DNA of 64,000 nucleotides from Lingula anatina. Taxonomy: Eukaryota > Brachiopoda > Lingulata > Lingulida > Lingulidae. The stretch is taken from positions 230,498 through 294,497 of the forward strand of contig NW_019775522.1 in assembly GCF_001039355.2 (NCBI RefSeq), written 5' to 3'. Shown in pieces: positions 31,617-42,461 of the stretch; position 1 is the stretch's first letter, and each line of letters begins with the position of its first letter. The notes below the pieces were generated by a model. That model was not told the DNA's origin. It searched no databases and was given only the letters and a program-made list of their open reading frames with translations. The position numbers were made by a program, and so were the translations under genes.

Positions 31617-32381
31617 TGGTACATATATGTGCGTAATGTTAGTAATTGACACGATCTCGTCGTACTTTGGTGGTAAATGTAATGTAAACGTGGGAGAACG
31701 ATGTAACAGGCTGTAGAAAGAGCAATGTAAGAGGATAAAGGGAGAGGAAGAAAATATAGATAAGGTAGATAGTGAGTAACAATAAAGAATATGGAGGAAC
31801 ATGAAAGTTGTTTAGTTCTTACCTCGCGTAATCAGTATGATAAAGTCAATACCTTCGTCACATGTGCTTTACAATACTGTCGTACGCGCACAAGGATTTT
31901 TGCTTTTGGAAAACAAAGTACAGTGTATATAATGCGATTGTTTATAAACCTTAGTCGAACTTTCTTCGTTTTACGTCCTGAGTGGATCCGTTAGTTGCTC
32001 AAATTACTAGCTGTGCATACTTTAAAACTTGCAATTTCAAGATTACCCGCAGAAACCACAGGACATCACATATAACAATGGGAATTACTTTTTCGATTAT
32101 TTCAAACAACCCTATCTCTTGTCCAAATCATTATCTGTGAAATAAATAAAAACAGTTTCGTTCATCCAGTAAAATTGTAAAACGCAATGTGTGTCTGCAG
32201 CACGCCGCTTGCTGGCGCCCTCCTGTCGTACGGGACGGTGTTTAACTGCTGTAGTTGAGATCACCGCAATTTTGAACTTAAAACGAAACAAAAATCCTCG
32301 GATATTTGGACAGGAGTGAAATTGGAATATATTGCAATCTGTTATTTTGGTGGCTAACAAGTTTTTTCACTCTGTTAAAGT

Positions 32382-32469
<88 letters not shown>

Positions 32470-32494
32470 NNNNNNNNNNNNNNNNNNNNNNNNN
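32470..32494. other. Assembly gap (25 N)
   Basis: Run of N within the (GT)n(GA)n tract. GTTAAAGTGTGTG...GAGAGAGGCG occurs on both sides. Confidence 0.99.
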
Positions 32495-32533
32495 TTTCTT
32501 TGTTAAAGTGTGTGTGTGTGTGTGTGTGTGTGT

Positions 32534-32596
<63 letters not shown>

Positions 32597-33310
32597 TGGT
32601 CCACTGCATTTATTGGATGAATTAACAAAAGTTTTTTTTAGTTGGCTGTCTCTAAATGATTTCACAATTTTTATTTTTATTCCTTGTTAAATGAGTTGAT
32701 CAACAAAGCTGTTTATCATTATTTGCCAGCGGTGATTTAAGGTTAGATCGGCAACATTCATAAATTATATTCTAGTCAAGATCCAAAGATAATGTAACGT
32801 ACTTCGGAAGAGGGCGTGTTTTAACTCAGGGAGTACTTGGTTTGAAAAATATCACGCATATACGTTTACGTATATGATTTGGGTCAATACAGAGTCTTTT
32901 TCAACAAGAGAAAAATTTATATATGAGAAGCTGAGAAAAACTTTTAATTTCCAGTTGTGACAGAGGTAAGTACAAGTGCAACATGTTTCTTCAGAAATTA
33001 ACTTTCGACCGAATTGAAGTTTTGTTGACTCTCTCTCTCTCTCTCTCTCGCACACATACACACACATTAACAGACAAACACGTATACAAACATGCGCACG
33101 CACAAAGAAATCACTACTATAGACAGTTTTTGAAAACAACATCACGATTTAAGACTTTAAAAGCCCTTTCTTTTACTTTATAATATTTAATTTTAATCTC
33201 ACGTTAATTTCCACATTGTAATGAATACAAAAATTACGATATTCGATATCAAAAAATCTAAACGTAATCATTTTCATATTCTAACTTCCATTCAACTAGA
33301 CAGACGTAAA

Positions 33311-34288
33311 ATGAGGGACGCTGTGATTCTAGGCGTTTTCTGTGTTTTCATGTTATCTACCGTCATCTCCAAGCCGGCATCAGATCATACAGGTGGTAAG
33401 CAAATTTGAGTTTTTATCTATCTTTTGACATTTAAAAAAAGATAACATGGACATGTACAAAACTGCTAACATTTGTGTAACTCAGTCTATACCTGCCTAT
33501 TTGTTCAACTTTCACATTCAGGTACGTGTTCTACAGGGATTTTTTGCCCTAATAAACAAACCGCTTTTGTACGTGTGGTGGAAAAAAAGGGCGTAGCCCC
33601 CTCTTTCCCTCCCCGCTCCCTCTCTCAATTTGCTCGTGTGCGCGTGTGTGTGCGTGCATGTAAAGGTGTTTCTCTGTGTGTATTTGTGTTACCTCTGGTT
33701 GTGTCATAAATAGAAATAACAGAAAGAACATTTGTGAACTCTCGTCCTAGGGCAGTACATTTGCAATTGCGTGCGTGAGTACATTAAGTTACCACAGTAT
33801 GTCCTGTCGCTGTTGCAATAAATCTTCGTGCCACGAGATCAGGGAAAGTCATCATTCTCCGGGCGTCCAGAAGGTGTGACAACATGATTTATTCGAAAAC
33901 GTTTTAGGGGCAGTTAAGACGATAACCACTATAGATGGATCCAAACTTCCACAGCATTTTTCCTCTCCTCTTCATCACCTTTGCAAATTGAAATGGGGGT
34001 TTATGTCTTGGTCACTTCCAAAAATGAGTATGCTACTACCAGTAGCCCTAATGCATGTACATGTACATGTACACTCATACAGTACATGTATATGGATTAC
34101 ATTTGTATTACGAGTGCATGTTTCGCATGCTCGTTACTGCAAAGAGCCTAAAATTAAACCCATTTCATTTTAAATTTCGAGGGTTAGGAGAAAGATTGGG
34201 CCCTCCCAGTAGTCAAAGTTTGTATGTACAAGTGACAACACTTTGGCAGCAACATGCAGTGGTCTTATGAGACATTTTTAAATAAAAA

Positions 34289-34335
<47 letters not shown>

Positions 34336-34620
34336 ATAACGAACACCAGATTCCAGAACCAGTAAATTTCATTTCATTGGCCAACTTTTCATTAATCAAT
34401 CTTAAAGCCACTGATCAATTAAATAATTCTCGTTCCAGTTGCAAAAGAATCATGCGGCTGCGAGCATCACGCCACGCATGCACACGGTATGGGTCTCTGG
34501 GACGTGTGCACACCTCTCAGTCAGGAAGAGTGGGAGACATGTCCAGCTTACAAGGACAGCGTGGTGGACAGTGACCTGCTTCATAACATACTGGACATAA
34601 TCTTTAAGACAGAGGATTAA
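33311..34620 (+). CDS. Small secreted four-cysteine protein (88 aa)
   Basis: Two exons: 33311-33395 (phase 1 at donor GGTG|gtaagc) and 34439-34620 (acceptor CGTTCCAG, ends TAA). The signal peptide is MRDAVILGVFCVFMLSTVIS. The mature part begins around KPASDHTGG and has Cys at residues 34, 36, 52 and 63 (ESCGCEHHATHAHG, LWDVCTPLSQEEWETCPAY), a His cluster, and an acidic amphipathic C-terminus (LLHNILDIIFKTED). AATAAA lies at about 34856. The second exon is also open in another frame, but this frame has the more protein-like composition and the correct phase. I do not recognise the family; a peptide hormone or small effector is possible but unsupported. A third exon may lie between (see 33522-33590). 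Confidence 0.6.
33522..33590 (+). other. Candidate cassette exon, copy 2
   Basis: After TTTCACATTCAG, in phase with the signal-peptide exon, it reads TCSTGIFCPNKQTAFVRVVE. Compared with 30198-30276 most differences fall at third codon positions, and the one length difference before the T run is 6 nt. The 3' border is unclear because a low-complexity tract follows. Confidence 0.35.
34292..34331. repeat. (GT)n microsatellite
   Basis: Forty bases of GT/TG, matching the GT run just before the N at 31063 and marking the end of the duplicated segment. Confidence 0.9.
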
Positions 34621-36441
34621 TTGATATTGCGCAAGATGGCCAACCGCTTGTATTTAAATCTGTGAAATGAAGGTAATCTGGTGTTGCACTCAAATACATG
34701 CGCAGTACATGAACATGAAAATTAAGTCAAAACATGCTTAATTGGACTCGGAGAATTGTTATATTTGTGATACACCGCACTGGTGAAATGTGAACTGGAT
34801 AGCTCCTCTGGATGTGCTACTTTTCAATCCCCAAAAACATAATTTAATACATAAAATAAAAGCGGGGACTGTTTGATATACAGCTACCTAATCTATTATT
34901 TTGTTTTCTACTCTTTATTGCTTTTTTCTTTTCTATTTTAACTTATTTGTTTATTGTCGTTGTTGCTGCTGTCCTATTCCCTGATCAAAGCTCAACTGTG
35001 CAATCTCCTGGTAGATGTTGAAAAGCTGCTTATGTGGGTGTTGATATTTTCAGACGGGTTTCTTCTGTCTGATTTTTTTTTTTTTTTTTTTTGCTTTGCG
35101 AGGATTAGAATAATCTCTGGGATATTTGATAGAGAAATCGCTGCATCTTTGTTTAAGCTGCTCTAAAACCGCCAGTCAGATTTTTCTTGAATTGAAAAAA
35201 GAAAAAACCTTACATGCCAACAGCATAACTAGGCACGCATTTTTAAATGTCTGTCATGCCATCATGACATTGCAAACTATGATCTAGACTCGTTTAGCTG
35301 ATAAACAGTACACTATGCTATTGATTGCCGTTTTGTCGCGTCGAATGGCGTAGATAAGTTTTGTTAGGGTGGGAGATGTCTCGCAGAGAACGGTTGCTAT
35401 AATGGTGGTTCATATCTACAGTTTCCCCAAATATCAACTTTTAGTTTTTGAAGTATTGGAATTTCCTAATCGTATGCACTTCTTCCCAACCGTACTTATT
35501 ATGATTTATACTGCAAAGGAAAGTCCAGCATTGGTCATATCTCAATCAACCTTCTTGCACAGCGCGGTTGTACACTAAATAAAACCGTCTTAATATATCG
35601 ATCCATTAATATATAATTACCTTATCCCTTTTTACTTCGAGCGGTACAGTTTTCTGTGTCGTTCCAGTTTAACTGGCCTTCATTTATACATGCGTTCGAT
35701 GTTATTAAGCCCTTAGAGAACACTTAGCATTTGCCAACGTCCTCATATATCCCTGCAGTCTCAGGATAGCCAAAACCCCTGTAATTTATTCCCAAAGCTC
35801 TTTCCTCTCCGACATTATTACATGTATCTCTCTGTAGTATTGCTGTCTACAGAGATGTATACGCATTTAAGATTTTCTACGCGCTTGAAAATGTCCCAAA
35901 ATCACATTTCATATTTGAAAATCCTGCAAAACTCATCTCATCCACTTCCGATATTGAAAACGATAAAACCTCTCATCTGAAGCGTACATGGGGTTGACAT
36001 TTACTTCTGAGCTCTAAAATCCACGCGGACTACTATTTGTGTAGAACTAGATTATTAAATTTAATTAGAAATGGTACAAAATATCGAGTCTGTGTGCAGA
36101 GGCGGGTTGAGCTTTATCTCGAGGAAACTAAGATTTGGTGTGAAAATCCCGCATAGAATACCTGGAAATATGCATACCATTTAGGCAAATAAAGTGAGCC
36201 TTGAAAAGAAAATATGTTCTAATTAGACGCGATTCCAATATTTCATAACAGTTTATACAATAGTCTACAGTCACTCAGCACTGATAAAGATGCTTCCAAG
36301 GTTCAACACAAGTCTCGGTTTTCACTGCGAAGTATTTGAATATAGCATGCCGTTTAGACTGCAAACCCCCATTAATGTTCCACTATGGCGCGGCCACACA
36401 CCCTGTAAAGCTTAACAACAGTTAACGTAGGCCAGGAGAGT
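34621..36441. other. Intergenic, convergent 3' ends
   Basis: Lies between the plus-strand small secreted gene and the minus-strand Ly6-like gene. No gene seen. A minus-strand AATAAA (TTTATT at about 35784) could end the Ly6-like transcript. Poly-T at about 35076-35092. Confidence 0.5.
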
Positions 36442-38086
36442 TTAATGAGACCCAATGTACGAAGCGGACCCCCGGCGTGCAGCCGCCTGTCTTGCCACGT
36501 CAACATCCCGGTGTAATCCCACCATCAGGTACCAATCCGGTTCCTCCGGATCCTCAGAGTGTGTGTTTTGTGGCTGGGTCACTGGCTCCTTAGGGGGTGG
36601 TGTCGGATCCGCACTGCTAACGTCCTGGTGTGGGTTTGGGTGTTTTTCTACACTTGACCTGTGCTTACCATGACCGCGGTCAAGTCCGATCATTTGGTAC
36701 CAGTCTTTCTCTTCGTCAACAGAAGGTTGCTCGGTAGGGGAGACAAATGGTACCGCGGAGAGCTTGACGGGTGGTGGTTCCACAGGCTGTAGTTCATCTG
36801 GTTGAAGGGAAGAGGAAGAGGAGGCAAAAGTTGGATACGAGGCGATTGGATCCGGTTGCGTTGGTTGAACTGGTTTGTGGTTTATTATCACTCTACGGCT
36901 GGCGTGACGGCGATTCAGCCCGATGACAGCGTACAAGTCTACCTCTTCCTCGGGTGATGAATATGGCGGGTTGACAGCCTTGTAGGGCTCGTCTGTCGGG
37001 TGGGAAGACGGGTCGTGGCAATTGCCATGGTGACCATTCAGAGACGCCACGATGTCGAGGTCATTGCAAGTGGAATCTTTATCGGGAGATGAGCAGAGCT
37101 GCCACCTATCGCCGTGTCTATCAACTTGAACCTTGTCGCTGCTGGTTTTGATGCCGTCTTCCGTCTCGAAGCAACCACGTGTTATAACTGTAATAAAAGT
37201 GTGAAAATGGGTTCGAAAATGACAGAACGTTTAAATCAAATTTTTTTTTAATTCTTAATTCTTACTCTCCTATTTTTCTCTGCTCCCGTTGGAAAGAAAA
37301 CTCACCTCCCGAGGTAGGGCTATACCGGACGAAGCACCTATCGCTCAGGCATTCCTCTGCTTCCACATCGGAGTCACGACTTCCGGGGTATGCGCACGCT
37401 GGGTTTCCGAAGTTAGGGTCCAGGAAGAAGGAGTCCGATACTAACACACGGAATTGACAGTGGTAACATCCTGAAAGAAAAAGCAATATGGCATTTTTTC
37501 TTCCTTAATGTTTATTTTCACAAATGATTACCAAAGCACCTATAAACGAGCTTCCTTGATATACAGAAAGTTATATAAAGAATATTTTATTCGAAATTTT
37601 GAATTGCCAAACTGAAATTTATCTGCCATTTCATTTAATTAACAAGATCGATGGTGACGCTTTAAAGTAGTGATAACAATATTCTGCACGCTAAATTGTC
37701 CTTCTTCATAAGCATAGGCGTAACGGTTGAAGAGGGATACAGGGATTAGCTCCCCCCCCCTTACCTCGTTGTTGATATTTCCTGAATAGTTGCCCAGCTT
37801 AAAATTTGCTCCAATGCTCATTTAAATTAAAACAAATGTACATTCTTCTAGTCTCTGCGATAATAATAAATATAATATCATATATAATATATAACATGCT
37901 GATTTATTGACTACTTGCTTTATGAGATAGTTATTAACTAAACCAAAAGTATATATCTTTGCTACGTAAGGCATTTAAAAACTTACTTGTTCCCAATGTG
38001 CTCGACTCAGTAGAGGAAAGAAGGCTCAAGACGATAAGACCTCCCAGCAAGAGCAGACAACTACCTCCCATACTTGTTGCCGCCAT
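36442..38086 (-). CDS. Secreted Ly6/quiver-like domain protein with three-repeat Pro-rich tail (336 aa)
   Basis: Three exons on the minus strand: 38086-37987 (phase 1), 37470-37306 (phase 1) and 37187-36442 (TAA), all with AG/GT borders. Residues 1-30 are a signal peptide (MAATSMGGSCLLLLGGLIVL). Residues 35-130 form a Ly6/uPAR or quiver-type domain: Cys at 35, 38, 59, 74, 79, 94, 120 and 129, opening RCYHCQF, with ECLSDRCFVRY and RGCFE in the middle and closing STCN, the hallmark CN ending. The tail (131-336) is Pro/Ser/acid-rich with a repeated motif at 172-181, 250-259 and 306-315. No C-terminal hydrophobic segment is present, so the protein is probably soluble rather than GPI-anchored. The domain call is good; the function of the tail is unknown. 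Confidence 0.75.
36508..36939 (-). repeat. Three coding repeats of D[LW]Yx[VM][IV]GLxR
   Basis: Copies are DLYAVIGLNR (36910-36939), DWYQMIGLDR (36676-36705) and DWYLMVGLHR (36508-36537), each preceded by Glu-Glu-x and followed within ten residues by basic residues (RRHASRR, GHGKHR, DVDVAR). Linkers are Pro-rich and not conserved. The spacing between starts is 78 and 56 residues. Confidence 0.85.
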
Positions 38087-41000
38087 ATAAACCTACCTAC
38101 CAACCTCGAGTTAAAGTTGAAACTTAGATCCAGATACCGCTGAATGATAGGATAACATCTTTTATGAGATACTAAATAGTTCCTAGCACAAAGCTTTATT
38201 TCTTTTGTCGTAACATTACGTTAATGGACCAAGAGGTTTAACCATAATATGTCGTGACTATATGACTCTGGTGAACCGTTTACTTCGCAACTGCCGCCTT
38301 AACAGGTGCTTAAGGGTGGAAAGGTGCCAGGGGCGGGTTCTGAGGTTTACATGATGTTGCGTTAGACATATATCATTATTTGTATCTCGACAGGTGAACT
38401 ACATTGACGGGCCATCACAAACCGTAATTCAAAAGAAAAAAAAAGTTGTGGATTACCATTTTGCTGCGTGTCGTTCACCATTACATCCTGTAGACACTGA
38501 CTATTGTTGACGACTGGCGTAACGATTGCACATGTAATCTTGATTTCAGGCAAGAAGGAATTTTTACAATATTTCTTGAATATACATATTTATGGGAGAA
38601 ACTGCAGAATGCAGCTTGACTCAAGTTTTTTTTTTTCACGAAAATTAATACAGGACATTTACAACACAATAAGAGACAAATACACCTTCCACACACCATT
38701 CACACACTGCAAACAAAGTTCTTCCAAATGTTGATTAAACTCAAGTTTATTGACTCAAGTTGACGGCTGAAGCACTCATAGTTGTATACAGAATCTTGAA
38801 CGTTTGAAATAAAGAAAGTAAAAAAGGAAAACATAACTACAGAAAGCAATGAAAGAAAAAAGCAATTCACAAATTGGTCCGTGTCGGCGGTTAAAGATAT
38901 ACTATCAGCTTTAGAATATACCCAAAGTCATATTTTCCATGTATGTAATAAAGGTACTTATTTTTCCCGATTCAGACCTTAAAAGGATAAAACTACTCAA
39001 GTTAAAAAAGCAGGTGTCATTATTTTCTTTTGAAAGTTACAGTAAGACGTGGCTTTCTAAACGTTAAGGAAAACTTTTTAAAATAAATGTGTCAATTAAA
39101 AATAGAAAAGAAGCACTGACTCCAAATGCAGATGATGATGGAACAGTGATAGGTGGAGATTTCTTCTGGTTTGTCGGGAAAATAGCAGATAAGACACCAT
39201 TATAAATATTGTAAATATTTTAAGCAACCGGAGAATAAATATGCATGTACTTAAATACTTCTATACGCATATACATGTAGTTATTAAAACAAATACAAAC
39301 ATTTGACATATTAGTTCACAGAAAAGAATAATTTTTACTTTGTATTTATCTGAACACCAGAAATGTAAAGAAACTGAGTCTGAGAGAGAAAGAGATAGAA
39401 AGAGAGAGGCTCTTGTAACACTGGGCTTACAACACCGCTTGGAAAACGAATTTCAACCCTCAACGCAAAAACATGAAATTGATGACTAAAGGCTGCCAAA
39501 ATTTCAGTTCATTTCCACTTATATATGAATTTGATGTTTACTTCAAATTATTGTCTAAACCCCAACTTTGTATTAGTGGGTGTGAGTGGGCAAAAATTAG
39601 TTTCACAAGCGGTCTCAAACCCGGTGTAACAGACATTTAATTCGACACCTCGCGTGCTGGACTGATATAGCGACATAACAAGTAAGTTTTTACTGTAAGC
39701 TCCCCACCTTTTGTTCATTTAACGACCTATTAACGCAGTTATTTTCTCGAAATGAATATTTCTCTCTCCATCAATGCTTATTTATACGCAGCTCAACGTT
39801 TAGTTATCGTTTGATCTAACTGCTGAATAATAATCTATTGTATGCTTTATTGTAAGTTTTCGATAATGAACTCGAGAATTTGCACACTTACATGTACATG
39901 GACAGGTAAAGCGCCCCCATAGTTTTTGGGTAATGAGTTGCCATTTCACTGGCATTGTTTTCACAAATTGTAAAAGCCATTAAAGAAAATAAAACCACAA
40001 CTAATGTGGTTTTGTGTGACTTGATATACATAAAAAGAGGCCCGCAAGTGTCTTTTGTGGCACCCAACAGTCACACCACAAAAGAAAATTGCAATCAGGA
40101 ACTATTACAATGACCATTTATAAATCAACTTAATTGGAAATCTGTCATAGATATAGCATTGTTTTTGTGTCATGGCATAGCAAACCTTTTCTGAATATTA
40201 TTTCCGCCAGACGTAATTTTGTAAGTGACTATTAGTGAGAAACCAATGAATCATGCCGTTCAACATCTTCACTGTCAACGAAATAAGACGACGCGTGACC
40301 TACTTCTTTTATATTATGAACATTGGAGTACTTAAGAGTGTTTTTTTTTTTTGGGGGGGGGGTATGAAGTAATTGCTAGGTAATAGAAATGCGTTTAAAT
40401 TGCTTTACTTGCTTCGCTGATAATTTCGGGTGCGTTACAGTTAGAAGTAGTCTATTTGCTTGCAGAAATTTTAGACCTATCGTGAAACATACTTTAACAC
40501 CCGTGCAGGCCTAACCACGCGGCAACATTGCTACAGTTGAGATGTCGTTGAACCACAACTGCTGGATACTGTATGACATATCCATAACACACGATACGTT
40601 AGGGCCTACTCCTTAAAGAGTGAGGCGAGTAATCGTGAATATTTCTGTATCACTATATATATATTAAAAAAGACACATCAGAAAGATAGCACATGTATCA
40701 CAATGCGTGTATATCTTATTGCAAATGCACTGGTTTCAAAGATGTTAATAAATGTCTTTCCTTATTCGTGTCAGTGTGTGTGTGTATGCACGCCTTGTTG
40801 GGTATATGCTCTAAAAGCACATTTATGCCGATAAGTATGTATTGTTTGTATTTGTTTGTTCACGCTCCTACACTATAGCGGACTTGTAATCTACAAACAT
40901 GTGTGAAACAAGCTCCAATGTCATCGAATAATAACGAGTAAGAATATAATTTTTACTTTGAATCGCTTCTGTAATTCCCGGTATTTTGAGTATGAAAGGT

Positions 41001-42303
41001 AGCAAGATCAAGAGCAAGCAATATCTGACATATGGTCTCGAATGTGTAGACCATTTATCTTTCTCTTTCAATGCCAGTGCGTATTTATAAAGAGCGCTTG
41101 TCCGTTTAATTATATAAGTAAAGTAAAATTAGTGGATATTATCATATTATTTGAATGTTCAGTTAACTTAAATATCAATCTTAATTAACAAAACAATTTT
41201 GCAATTTCCTTTGAACTTTTTTCACAGTATACTACAAAAAATTATTCTCATCACTAGCAACTGCCTGCCATAACGGGAACACAAACAACGACACACGGTC
41301 CTAATTTTCCTTCTTTAACGTTTTAAAGTCAACGCAATGTAACTAAATAAAGACAACAATCCAACCAGCTGCACAAAAGTTCTTCCTATCTCCTACCAAA
41401 AAAATATATGCAAGTAGGTACCATTTAAACATGTTATTTCAATCTATTTAGGACAGAAGATAATGGATCTTATTTTGCCTCTATTTTAGACAGTGTCCGC
41501 GAACATGGAGATGCCCCCACCAGCGCCAAGGACCAGGTCAAGCGGGTCAGAGTAGCCATTTATTGCGCACCATGACAACGCTTTGTCAGCTACAGCGTGC
41601 ACTAGCGCGTGGCTAACAGGGGCAAATATGGCCCCTCTTCCACGCTTTGTTAACATGCCGGTGGACTTGGGTCATCTTGTCCAGAGATAATACTATCAGT
41701 CCAAAGTGGAATAATAATAATAATAATAATAATAGTGATAATAATAATCATGTCGGCGACAGAACAGGATGGGGCTGTGAGATTTTTTTACTCATGGTGG
41801 CTCTCAATCTTTCCACATGTTCTAGGCCAGTATCGCCCATCAGTATGTCTATAAATTTATCTGATTCTCGGTCTCTACTGAAGTACCGAATCTTACGTTG
41901 TTATGTGATGAGCTGTTGGCAAGGCGTAGTCGTGTGTCTACATACATGGCCATAAAGGGTCTTGTGCATGTTTGGGAAAGTTTGGAGAGGGAACCAAAAA
42001 GAGCTGTATTTCGCACTTGCCCATCACTGCTGATGTTTCGTTCTGATTGTAAACACAACTGTGCGGTTGATTCTCCTTCTGTTTATTAACTTAGCCACAA
42101 ATGATGTAAAGCTGATGTCACGGAGGTTGTCTGTAAAATCGGGATCTCCAAATGGGTGCTGGAGTTTTATTTACGGTTGTGAAGAAATCCTTATTTTACA
42201 CGTCCAAATAGTTAATATGCATAAATATCATTATAGCTTCAATTCTGGCTCCGCCCATGAGACTGCACACCCGGAACATATATCATTTTAATCTGAACTA
42301 TTG
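38087..42303. other. 4.2 kb intergenic region, no gene recognised
   Basis: Should hold the promoter of the Ly6-like gene at its left end. Contains a GA-rich patch (39376-39408), a T/G run (40340-40362) and an (AAT)n tract (41710-41735). Frames at 41650-42290 are open in pieces, but I could not tie them to a family. Confidence 0.45.
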
Positions 42304-42432
42304 CTACCAACTGCCTCTAGGAACGCCTTCCTTAACTGTCCGTATCTGATCACGTAAATAGCAGGATTCATCGCAGACTTCAAAGCCGTTAGCTAAACGA
42401 ACGCCAATCGAATACTCAGCGTGAGAGGATTG
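42304..42432 (-). pseudogene. Orphan GPCR TM7/helix-8 fragment
   Basis: Minus-strand reading gives LTLSIRLAFV, a TAG stop, then LTALKSAMNPAIYVIRYGQL and RKAFLEAV. It matches the NPxxY region of the intact receptors at 53489 and 58944. It sits right behind the 3' end of the larger GPCR pseudogene, so it is probably the remnant of a further tandem copy. Confidence 0.75.
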
Positions 42433-42461
42433 TTCAACTCTCTATTATCAATTTTAAATGC

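Larger units (their letters stand above)
31064..34291. repeat. Copy 2 of the N-joined duplicated segment
   Basis: Partner of 27397-31062. Contains the 25-N gap at 32470-32494, flanked by the same (GT)n(GA)n sequence on both sides, which suggests contig ends that overlap but were not merged. Confidence 0.75.

Noticed and set aside
32332-32690. Frames with Arg-Glu or Ser-Leu repeats on both strands
   Set aside because: Translation of (GA)n and (GT)n tracts across the N gap.
36910-36939. Reading the repeats as amidated neuropeptides
   Set aside because: Amidation needs Gly directly before a basic site at the peptide end. GLNRR and GLDRG do not fit consistently, so I describe the repeats without claiming amidation.
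41849-42140. Minus-strand frames faintly like a reverse transcriptase (NLRDISFTSFVAKL)
   Set aside because: Too short, with stops, and no YxDD box or other RT block nearby.
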